This document shows, one piece after another, positions 13,767-21,014 of a stretch of DNA of 34,175 bases (position 1 is the first letter of the stretch; the number at the start of each line of letters is the position of its first letter). Origin of the DNA: Prevotella sp. (GTDB taxonomy: Bacteria > Bacteroidota > Bacteroidia > Bacteroidales > Bacteroidaceae). The translations under genes and the position numbers were made by a program. The stretch is taken from contig JAFVGZ010000008.1 of NCBI GenBank assembly GCA_017478025.1, positions 1 through 34,175 of the forward strand. Reading direction: 5' to 3'. Below the pieces are notes generated by a model. It searched no databases. It saw nothing but the letters and a program-made list of their open reading frames with translations, and had not been told where the DNA came from.

Positions 13767-15950
13767 ATGATGTATTATCAACTTTTAATTGCATTACTAA
13801 TATCTTTACTGCCCTTGTCATCAAAGGCCGACGAAGGCATGTGGACACTCTTCAATCTGCCCGATGTAGTCTATGAACAGATGCGCGAAGAGGGCTTCAC
13901 CCTGCCCCGCACATGGCTGTACAACGACTCATTGGGCCGCTCGGCACATAGCGACGCTGGCGAAGAGAGGCAGACCAAGAACAACTGCGCTGCCTCGGCG
14001 GTGGTCAACTTCAGCGGTTTCTGCACAGGAGTGGTGGTGTCACCCTCCGGTCTGGTGCTGACAAACCACCATTGCGGCTTTGATGCCATCAGGGAACTCT
14101 CATCTGTTGAGAACAATTACCTGCGCGACGGCTTCTGTGCAAAGGAGCTGACCGATGAGCTGCCTGCTGAGAATACGTTCGTCGCGTTCATGCGCAAGCA
14201 GGAGGACATTACTCCTCTGCTCGATTCTTTGGGCATGAAGGAAATGTCAGCCTTCGACCAAGGGGCGCTTATCGACTCGCTGGAGGAGGCCATGACAGAG
14301 CAGGCCAGGGGCATTGACTCTACCTATTACGTTGAGATCACGCCGTTCTTTGAGGGCAATGCCTATTATGCCACGACATACCAGAGCTACCCCGACGTAC
14401 GTCTGGTGTTTACTCCCAGCAAGTCAATGGGCAAATTCGGCGGCGAGACGGACAACTGGATGTGGCCGCGACAGACGTGCGACTTCTCCGTCTTCCGCAT
14501 CTATGCCGACCCGAACAGCGGTGCTCCGGCACCTTACAGCAAGGACAATACGCCCCTGAAGTCAGAGCAGTATATCCCCATCAGCACCAACGGCTACCGC
14601 GAGGGCGACTTTGCCATGACCATCGGCTACCCGGGGTCAACGGAGCGATACCTCAGCAGCTACGGCATAGAGGAGATGAGAAACTGCAAGAACGCTCCCA
14701 CATGGCAGGTGAGGGGCGTGAAACAGCAGGTGATGAAGCGCCACATGGAGGCTTCGGAGGCTGTGAGGATAAAGTATGATGCCAAGTATGCCAGCAGCTG
14801 CAACTACTGGAAGAATGCCATCGGAATGAACAAATGCATCGATTCCATCGACATTATCGGCATAAAGCGCCAGATGAAGGCCGTAATAGACACGCTGCAC
14901 TACCCGGGACTGGACCTCAACCTGCTGAAAAGGCTATACGAAGAGCGCGCAGTGGCACAGCATACATACACCATGTTCAAGGAAAGCTTCATGCGTCAGA
15001 GCAACAATGAGCTGGCCAACAGAGCGCGGAAGTACTTCAACGGCATGCCCGTACACGGTCCGGCCAAGCTTCCGAAGAGGCAATACACCATGTTCCCGGA
15101 CAACAGTGACACCTGGGACAGGGATCTGGACATCGATGCAATGGCTGCTTTGATGCGCAACTACCGCGAGCAACTGAAGCCCGAAGCGCTCAAGGCAGGC
15201 TATCTACCCACGTTCTATAAGCGTGTGGATGAGCAGTATCAGGGCGACTACCGCAGGTATGTGGAGGATATTTTCAACAATAGCATACTGTTTAAGAAAG
15301 GTGCCAAGATACCCGTCTTCACCACGCGCAAGTTGAAGAAGGACATCGGAATAGAGTTCAGCACCTCGCTCATGGAGACACAGGCCGACCTGAAAATGGT
15401 TGTCGATGCGCCTCTCAGTGACAGCATCGCCACGCAGGAGCGACTGCTCTGTGCGGCAAAATTGCAACTGGAAGAGGGCCTGCCGCACTATAGCGACGCC
15501 AATTTCACCATGCGTATCAGCTACGGACAGGTTGGAGGATACAGCATAGGCAACTATAATTCAGGCTATTACACCACCGCCGCGTCACTCTCAGACAAGA
15601 TGCTGCAGGGCGGCGACAACAGCGATTACTATGTGGAGCCCCACATCCGCGCAATGATGGACCAAAAGACTTACGGCATTTTCACCGATGACATAAGCAA
15701 AACCCTGAACCTCTGCTTCCTGACCAACAACGACATCACAGGCGGCAACAGCGGCTCACCGGTGATCAACGGCAACGGTCACCTCATAGGCCTGGCCTTT
15801 GACGGCAATTGGGACAGCCTTGCAGACGACATACGCTTTGACACCTCACTGGCACGCACCATCTGCGTCGATATCCGCTACGTGCTGTTCCTTATCAACC
15901 AATGGTCCGGCTCCCAGCGCCTGATGCACGAAATGGGAATAGACGATTAA
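13767..15950 (+). CDS. S46 family dipeptidyl peptidase, DPP7-like
   Basis: A 727-residue exported serine peptidase of family S46, which removes dipeptides from peptide N-termini in the periplasm of asaccharolytic and gut Bacteroidetes. It has a signal peptide (1-21). The catalytic His lies in T-N-H-H-C (residues 101-102), an N-W-M-W-P-R-x-T-C-D-F-S-V-F-R stretch contains the likely Asp, and Ser662 is in G-G-N-S-G-S-P-V. The residue 18 after the serine, which sets the S1 pocket (Arg in DPP11, Gly in DPP7), is Gly680 in A-F-D-G-N-W. This predicts a DPP7-like preference for hydrophobic P1 residues rather than Asp/Glu. The first two codons are both ATG, so 13770 is also possible. Its stop codon abuts the stop codon of the convergent gene without a gap. 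Confidence 0.93.
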   Translation: MMYYQLLIALLISLLPLSSKADEGMWTLFNLPDVVYEQMREEGFTLPRTWLYNDSLGRSAHSDAGEERQTKNNCAASAVVNFSGFCTGVVVSPSGLVLTNHHCGFDAIRELSSVENNYLRDGFCAKELTDELPAENTFVAFMRKQEDITPLLDSLGMKEMSAFDQGALIDSLEEAMTEQARGIDSTYYVEITPFFEGNAYYATTYQSYPDVRLVFTPSKSMGKFGGETDNWMWPRQTCDFSVFRIYADPNSGAPAPYSKDNTPLKSEQYIPISTNGYREGDFAMTIGYPGSTERYLSSYGIEEMRNCKNAPTWQVRGVKQQVMKRHMEASEAVRIKYDAKYASSCNYWKNAIGMNKCIDSIDIIGIKRQMKAVIDTLHYPGLDLNLLKRLYEERAVAQHTYTMFKESFMRQSNNELANRARKYFNGMPVHGPAKLPKRQYTMFPDNSDTWDRDLDIDAMAALMRNYREQLKPEALKAGYLPTFYKRVDEQYQGDYRRYVEDIFNNSILFKKGAKIPVFTTRKLKKDIGIEFSTSLMETQADLKMVVDAPLSDSIATQERLLCAAKLQLEEGLPHYSDANFTMRISYGQVGGYSIGNYNSGYYTTAASLSDKMLQGGDNSDYYVEPHIRAMMDQKTYGIFTDDISKTLNLCFLTNNDITGGNSGSPVINGNGHLIGLAFDGNWDSLADDIRFDTSLARTICVDIRYVLFLINQWSGSQRLMHEMGIDD

Positions 15951-18536
15951 TCAGTCAGATAATACAAGCGTTGACTTCTCTCCCGGATAGGTGATATCCT
16001 TTGGCCTCTGTCCGTTGATGATGACCCCGAGCATCATTACTCCGGTACATCCGTCAATGGATGCCGTTGGGTCTTCTGCCGTGATTGTCGCGTCCTGTAA
16101 TACGAAGCCCTGCGTGTCGCGCATCTTCATATATTGGTTGCAGTTAGCTCGTATGTTGCTGATAAGTACGTTGCGCAATGGCCGCTCTGGCAGCCCGAGC
16201 GCGAAGACAAGCTGACGGCAGTTCTCTATGATGACATTATTAACTTTGACAGTGTTAAAGTCTGGCGTCTGAATGTTAATGGGTTGAGCCGGCAATCGTT
16301 TAGCCAGGTCTCCCCCCCACTTGATGCTTCCAAGCATGTCGCAGAAGAAAGCATAATCCTTTACATTGGCTCTGATACGCTCCACAGTAAGCCCTTCCAC
16401 GCCTCCTCCGCGTGGACGCAGCGTCTTAATACGTACCGCCTGGTCTGTCCCTTGGAATACGCAGTCGTGGCAGTAGATATTCTTTATGCCACCAGCGACT
16501 TCGGTTCCACATACTATTCCTCCTGCTCCACGCAGCGCGAGACAGTGGCGCACGACTACGTTCTGCGTAGGAATTCCTACGCGCACACCCTCTTCGTTAC
16601 GTCCGCTCTTCATGGTGTAGCAATCGTCCTGACAATCCAGAGAGCAATACTCCACAAGCACATTCTTTGACGATTCTATGTCTATGCCGTCCGTTCTTCC
16701 GTGTCCGTAGCTGCTGACTGTGACACCACGTATTATGACGTTTTCACAGTATTGCGGCACTATGTTCCAGTATAGCCCCTGACATACTGTGATGCCTTCG
16801 ATCAGTACGTTCTTACAGCGTATCGGTGCTACAGACTTTGGCAGGAACACCTCGCCGTTTCGATGCTTGCCATCAAATACACGCTCTGAGATTGGCATGT
16901 CCGGCGAGATTATCTTCTCTATGTTGAGCGCCTTTTCCTTGTTAATCTGATAAATCTCACAGTCTGTGGATGGACCGATTATTTTTCCCTTACCTGTCAG
17001 AGCTATGTTTTCAGCTTCATTAGCATAGATAAACGCTCCGAGCGACATGATTTCGATACCCTCATCGCGTGTGAACACAACGGGCAGATAGTCCTTAATG
17101 TGTCCGCTGAAAGAGAGTTCGCACCCTTCGCTAAGATGCAGCTCCACGCCGGATTTGAGTTCTATGCGTCCCGACATCCACTTTCCTGCGGGGATGATGA
17201 CCTTTCCTCCGCCCCGCTTTGCCATTTTGTCTATGGCTGCCTGTATGGCTTTGGTGGACATTCCTTTTTTCGACATGCTGACGACAGCTTTTCTTGCAGC
17301 TATCTGTGGTCGCTGTAACTGTGGCATAGTAAATGGTGCGCAGATGGGTGCTATCTCCGGTGTCATGGCTTCAGGCCCTACATCCTGCAATGTGGGGATA
17401 TCGTAATCCTCAATCCTCCATTCATCTTGCCAGATTAGCATTGGCTTTCCCTCGGGTGAGAATGTGATGGGAAGGAATACGTAGCGCGAGTCTTCGGTGG
17501 TGTCCCACTTATTACGTTTCACCCCGGTCTTGTCTTTCACCTGCGGTGTGGTGAAGTCACGGTCGAAAGGCTTGTGATTGGTGTAGCGCTGCGCGTAGTT
17601 CTTGGCTATGCGTACAGGGATATCCGTCCCCACGAGATTAGGCAGCCACCTGTCTGCCAAGGCGACATAGAGATTGCGTCCCGGTATCTTGATAACGCTG
17701 GTTATCTGTGATGCGAAGGAGTCTTCAAACTTGTCATCAATGCATGGATCACCTAAGTCGGTATAGTGTCCGTGATATTGGTCAAAGACGCATACCTTTG
17801 ACGGGTTGGGCACATAGCCTGTCGTACCGCTTGTAAACATATAGTGCCGTCCTCTCCATGTGAAGTGTGCCGGCGCTTCACGCGTGTATGGAGGTTTGTT
17901 GCCTATGAAGTGCTCAGAGAACTTGCCGTTGGTTCCGAGGAAGTCGTCTGTCAGTTCAGCACAGATCATTTCCCAGTGTGGACGCTCAAACCATACGTAG
18001 CCTTTACCTGTTTCAGGATCACAGTACATGTCAAAGTCTCCCACTCCGAATCCTTCTGGCTTCAGGCTCTTGACGAGCGTGTATGGTCCTTCAAACTTGT
18101 CAGCCTGGAGTATCACGAAAAAGCCGTCCGTGTCCATTGACTTTATCCAGCATACCCATTTGTCCATCTTTTTGTTGTAGAGTATGTGCGGTCTGTCCAA
18201 GGTCTGCGAAAAGTGCAGTGGTGAGAGAGGGTTCACCGTGTCGGGTGGTATGATGAGTCCAAGGTCTTCCCAGTTGTAGAAGTCCTTTGAGCGATACGCC
18301 CGTATGCCCCATGTCCACACGTTAGAGTCCATCTTTGTGTTTTCCTTGTTCTCTCCATACCAATAGTATGTACCGTCTTTCTCAAATATCTGAAAGCCGT
18401 GCGCATGGATGGGGTTGCCATTGGTGTCCAGCCATTTTTGCCCCGGACGTATGCTGTTGTAGCGCTGCGCTGAGGCATTGATGGTGAGAGCCAAGAGAAT
18501 CAGGATAGTAGAGAGGATTGATAATGTCTTGTTCAT
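15951..18536 (-). CDS. Secreted GH43-GH28 fusion glycoside hydrolase
   Basis: An 861-residue exported protein (signal peptide 1-23, A-S-A-Q). Residues about 25-400 are a five-bladed GH43-type domain, with the entry motif D-T-N-G-N-P-I-H-A-H-G and Y-Y-W-Y-G-E typical of the beta-galactosidase/exo-galactanase-like subfamilies. Residues about 425-850 are a GH28 right-handed beta-helix (polygalacturonase/rhamnogalacturonan hydrolase). It starts I-Q-A-A-I-D-K-M-A-K-R-G-G-G-K-V-I-I-P-A-G and keeps catalytic Asp616 (T-D-G-I-D), Asp637-Asp638 and Arg702-Ile-Lys704. The His of the G-H-G motif is Ala671 (G-A-G-G-I-V), and the Asn of N-T-D is Arg614. Activity of the GH28 half is therefore uncertain. Together the domains suggest trimming of galactan or other side chains and backbone of pectin. 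No promoter is clear within 180 bases upstream, so it may be read from the upstream minus-strand genes. Confidence 0.88.
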   Translation of the reverse strand: MNKTLSILSTILILLALTINASAQRYNSIRPGQKWLDTNGNPIHAHGFQIFEKDGTYYWYGENKENTKMDSNVWTWGIRAYRSKDFYNWEDLGLIIPPDTVNPLSPLHFSQTLDRPHILYNKKMDKWVCWIKSMDTDGFFVILQADKFEGPYTLVKSLKPEGFGVGDFDMYCDPETGKGYVWFERPHWEMICAELTDDFLGTNGKFSEHFIGNKPPYTREAPAHFTWRGRHYMFTSGTTGYVPNPSKVCVFDQYHGHYTDLGDPCIDDKFEDSFASQITSVIKIPGRNLYVALADRWLPNLVGTDIPVRIAKNYAQRYTNHKPFDRDFTTPQVKDKTGVKRNKWDTTEDSRYVFLPITFSPEGKPMLIWQDEWRIEDYDIPTLQDVGPEAMTPEIAPICAPFTMPQLQRPQIAARKAVVSMSKKGMSTKAIQAAIDKMAKRGGGKVIIPAGKWMSGRIELKSGVELHLSEGCELSFSGHIKDYLPVVFTRDEGIEIMSLGAFIYANEAENIALTGKGKIIGPSTDCEIYQINKEKALNIEKIISPDMPISERVFDGKHRNGEVFLPKSVAPIRCKNVLIEGITVCQGLYWNIVPQYCENVIIRGVTVSSYGHGRTDGIDIESSKNVLVEYCSLDCQDDCYTMKSGRNEEGVRVGIPTQNVVVRHCLALRGAGGIVCGTEVAGGIKNIYCHDCVFQGTDQAVRIKTLRPRGGGVEGLTVERIRANVKDYAFFCDMLGSIKWGGDLAKRLPAQPINIQTPDFNTVKVNNVIIENCRQLVFALGLPERPLRNVLISNIRANCNQYMKMRDTQGFVLQDATITAEDPTASIDGCTGVMMLGVIINGQRPKDITYPGEKSTLVLSD

Positions 18537-18736
18537 AGGTTATTGTTTGTTATTATATTGTTGGGTCTGCATAATTTTGCTTATCACATTCTGCTGCTGT
18601 AATAGGATAATTAGGTTTGGTGTCGCGGAGCATGCATCGATATCACAACGACGCATCTCCGCTAGATACACCTCCAGTAAGGGGATTCTTACTGATAAAC
18701 TAACTAAAAACTACTATACTTGATGAAACAAAAAAA

Positions 18737-18913
18737 CTACTCTACCTCTTCATCTTCCCACAACATGAAGCCACCTCGGGCCTGTTGTGTGAAACCTTCG
18801 GTGTTATCATCCACCACATCTTTCTTCAAGGTTTCGGTCAATGAAGTTACCGTAAGAGTGATAGCAGATATTTTAGCAATCGTTATGTTGGGAATTATAT
18901 ACTCTTTTTTCAT
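18737..18913 (-). CDS. Small 58-residue Bacteroidales-type peptide
   Basis: A short frame beginning M-K-K-E-Y-I-I-P-N-I-T-I-A-K-I-S-A. It ends with a Gly/Trp/acidic tail (A-R-G-G-F-M-L-W-E-D-E-E-V-E). Prevotella and Bacteroides carry many unannotated peptides of 50-70 residues with this build: a K-K-x-Y-x-x-P-x-(T/I)-x-(V/I) start, a hydrophobic centre with Ser, and an acidic, often Trp-containing end. Their function is unknown. There is no signal peptide. I start at 18913 rather than the longer frame start (18964), because the extra 17 residues come from AT-rich repeat sequence. It lies between two minus-strand secreted-protein genes and may be cotranscribed with the GH43-GH28 gene 200 bases downstream. 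Confidence 0.55.
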   Translation of the reverse strand: MKKEYIIPNITIAKISAITLTVTSLTETLKKDVVDDNTEGFTQQARGGFMLWEDEEVE

Positions 18914-18923
18914 TGTTGTCAGC

Positions 18924-19016
18924 GAATTATGAATTATACATTCTTGCTCCACTTTGTTACGCAAGCGTCACAGAGTGCCGAGCGATAAATTATGAATTAT
19001 GAATTATGAATTATGC
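18924..19016. repeat. Partial copy of the dispersed core flanked by GAATTATG repeats
   Basis: AAGCGTCACAG-A-GTGCCGAGCG at 18963-18984 matches, inverted, 21 of 22 bases at 8367-8388 (element B). On both sides lies 8-bp-periodic GAATTATG sequence, at 18924-18937 and 18988-19016, each preceded by AGCGA. This is the third case in the window of a core copy lying between direct copies of local sequence. Confidence 0.6.
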
Positions 19017-19017
19017 A

Positions 19018-20652
19018 TTACTTTATCACCTTCTTGCCATTCACGATGTAGAGGCCCTTAGTGGGGTTCGCTACGCGCTGACCAGAGATATTATAATATA
19101 CATTCTCTGCCATTGTCTGCCTTACCGTTGCAATCCCTGTAGGAGCAGCATCAAACACAAAGTTCATCTCTATAGCACGCGCACCTGCAGCCTGCCCATC
19201 AGTCAGCTCAAGATATGCCTTACCTGCTGCGCTGTTGAATGAACTTGAAGAGCTGACAGGATAGAAGCCTGCCTCATTGCCTTTCACTCCAAAGACATAG
19301 TATGTCTTATTCGTTGTTGATTGCAAAGAGGTCTGACTTGTTGCAGAACCCTTGAGGAGGTTGGTAGCACTATAGTCAACTGCACCTTCTGTTGCCTCAG
19401 GAACGTTAACATTGATAACAGAACCACTTTCTTCATTAGCCTTAATATAAAGCGGTGTATTTTCAGCCACTTTGGTTACAGGACTGAACGTCACACTACC
19501 CGCACTGGCTTTGGTTGCCACATAAGCAGTGATGTCATTAACATCTGTAAAGTCTAAAGCTTTATCGCTAACCAAGGTTGCACCGATGTAGGTGCCTGTA
19601 GTCACGTCTGCAGGCTCGATAGTAACCTTATAGATATATACGCGTTTGTCTTTTGTATTTGAACCTTCGTTCAGTATCAAATCACCATCTTCTTTGACTG
19701 TATATACTTGATCGCTAACAACTGCATCATTAGCACTTACACCATTGACAATCGCATTATTGAATATTAACGACTGTTCGCTGTCACAAATAAACTTGAT
19801 GCTTACCTTGTCACCGGCTTTTAGACCGAGGATAGCCAAATAGCGACCACTATAGCCGTCTTTAGTGCATAGGCCGCAGTACGCAGCATTGCTATGCTTG
19901 CGGATAGCCCAATCGCGGTTACCGGCAAAACGGTCGTTAAATGTTTTTTCGCTAAAAGAAATCAACTTGATGGACGCAGGTGAAGTGAGGACCTCTGTGC
20001 CGTAAGTAACCTCTGTCATGCCATCTGACGCCTGTGCCTGACCTAATGCCTGGAAGTCATACGTCTCGGTAGTAGCGTTAGGAATGACATTGATAGTTAC
20101 TGGAACAGATGAGGCGATGACAATCTTCTGGATGTTGACCTTAGCAGTACCAGTTTTCATATCGAAACGTCCGTCGGCAGCAATGGTGTACTCTGTACCA
20201 GAGACGATGGCTGCAGCGTCGGCAAGACCGGTGATGGTGGCACTGCCGTCGCGGGTGTAGTTGTTGAGCGCACCCTGGTTGTAGGTGATGGTTACCTTGT
20301 CGCCAGCCTTAAGGTCGAGGATAGAGAAATAACGTTCAGCAGCATAGCCGGAGTTCAGGCCATTCCCGTTGTTACCACCCTTAAGTAGGTTGAAGCCGCT
20401 GGAACTACGAGCTTCGGCAGCGAAGCGGCCGTTGACGTCAATCTGGGTGAGAGTCATTTTCTCGATGTTAACCCAGCCTGGGTTCTCTACGTTAAAGATA
20501 CGTGTACCATCGTAGGTGGGATAATGCTCATTAGCATCCTCAAGCGCTTTGGCAGCTGCCTCGAAGTCATACGTCTCAGTAGCGGCGTTCACGCTACTTG
20601 CGGTTATTGCTGCGATGAGCAGCAACGTAATTTTAAGTAAAGTTTTCTTCAT
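19018..20652 (-). CDS. Secreted two-repeat beta-rich protein with C-terminal sorting-like tail
   Basis: A 544-residue exported protein (signal peptide 1-23, ending V-N-A-A). It contains two tandem repeats of about 160 residues. Each begins T-E-T-Y-D-F and contains a central segment L-D-L-K-A-G-D-K-V-T-I-T-Y (first) or L-G-L-K-A-G-D-K-V-S-I-K-F (second), then a V-Y-T-x-x-x-D-G-x-x segment and a final K-(I/V)-x-I-x-K-(I/V) strand, around residues 25-185 and 195-350. This looks like a jelly-roll, carbohydrate-binding type of fold, but no catalytic motif is seen. The end, Y-N-I-S-G-Q-R-V ... G-L-Y-I-V-N-G-K-K-V-I-K, is the tail shared with other surface proteins here. It diverges from the GH106 gene and has its own promoter at 20741-20769. 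I infer a surface or secreted glycan-binding role. Confidence 0.75.
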   Translation of the reverse strand: MKKTLLKITLLLIAAITASSVNAATETYDFEAAAKALEDANEHYPTYDGTRIFNVENPGWVNIEKMTLTQIDVNGRFAAEARSSSGFNLLKGGNNGNGLNSGYAAERYFSILDLKAGDKVTITYNQGALNNYTRDGSATITGLADAAAIVSGTEYTIAADGRFDMKTGTAKVNIQKIVIASSVPVTINVIPNATTETYDFQALGQAQASDGMTEVTYGTEVLTSPASIKLISFSEKTFNDRFAGNRDWAIRKHSNAAYCGLCTKDGYSGRYLAILGLKAGDKVSIKFICDSEQSLIFNNAIVNGVSANDAVVSDQVYTVKEDGDLILNEGSNTKDKRVYIYKVTIEPADVTTGTYIGATLVSDKALDFTDVNDITAYVATKASAGSVTFSPVTKVAENTPLYIKANEESGSVINVNVPEATEGAVDYSATNLLKGSATSQTSLQSTTNKTYYVFGVKGNEAGFYPVSSSSSFNSAAGKAYLELTDGQAAGARAIEMNFVFDAAPTGIATVRQTMAENVYYNISGQRVANPTKGLYIVNGKKVIK

Positions 20653-20740
20653 AGTTTTGTTCGGTTGTTTAGTTATTTGATTTATACCTTATTATATTAT
20701 ATACTGTATATTCACGCAAAACCCTTTCAGGTTCCGAGTG

Positions 20741-20769
20741 CAAAGTTACGGCTTATCGTATATGCGCAA
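20741..20769 (-). promoter_or_regulatory. Promoter of the two-repeat secreted protein
   Basis: On the minus strand TTG (20769-20767), 18 bases and TAACTTTG (20748-20741). The leader is about 80 bases. A TACACAAAATTACCC sequence lies some 15-40 bases farther upstream (20783-20805, minus strand), similar to one before the 24595 gene. Confidence 0.6.
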
Positions 20770-20883
20770 AGTGCCATCTTGTCTAAAAAAGGGTAATTTT
20801 GTGTACCGGTGATTGTTTAAGGCGCAGAAAGGCCTACGCGCGCGAGTGTTTACTTTTTTTCACCTTTGTGTACAAATTTATCG

Positions 20884-20912
20884 TTGCAGGTGAATTATAA
20901 TTATTAACTTTG
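20884..20912 (+). promoter_or_regulatory. Promoter of the GH106 gene
   Basis: TTG (20884-20886), 18 bases, TAACTTTG (20905-20912). Transcription from about 20918 gives a leader of roughly 97 bases that contains the 17-bp dyad at 20940-20956. Confidence 0.6.
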
Positions 20913-20930
20913 CAGCAGATAATTGCAGCG

Positions 20931-20981
20931 GTAAGACGATTACCAAAGCTTGGTAATGCCTGACTACTTGATAAACCTGAA
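20931..20981. repeat. Solitary copy of the array-2 unit with both flanks
   Basis: GTAAGACGAT, one dyad TTACCAAAGCTTGGTAA (20940-20956), three bases, then CTGACTACTTGATAAAC. The flanks match array 2 in sequence and spacing (9 of 10 on the left, 20 of 22 on the right), but there is one unit rather than four. It sits in the 5' leader of the GH106 gene and could form a hairpin in the mRNA. Confidence 0.88.
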
Positions 20982-21014
20982 CACATAATATAGACACACT
21001 ATAAACAAAAAGGT

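Larger units (their letters stand above)
20653..21014. other. Divergent regulatory region between secreted-protein and GH106 genes
   Basis: No gene is seen in these 362 bases. They hold two divergent promoters (20741-20769 minus; 20884-20912 plus). Two minus-strand TACACAAA-type motifs lie between them, a good one at 20783-20805 and a weaker one at about 20857-20880, and could be sites for the hybrid two-component regulator. The single 17-bp dyad with repeat flanks is at 20931-20981. Confidence 0.6.

Noticed and set aside
18547-18579. + strand promoter TTG-N22-TAATTTTG
   Set aside because: Reasonable match but long spacing and no + strand gene downstream until 21015; possibly antisense, not annotated.
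18720-18932. 70-codon + strand frame opposite the 58-residue peptide
   Set aside because: No family resemblance; the minus frame fits a known peptide style better. A possible antisense RNA cannot be excluded.
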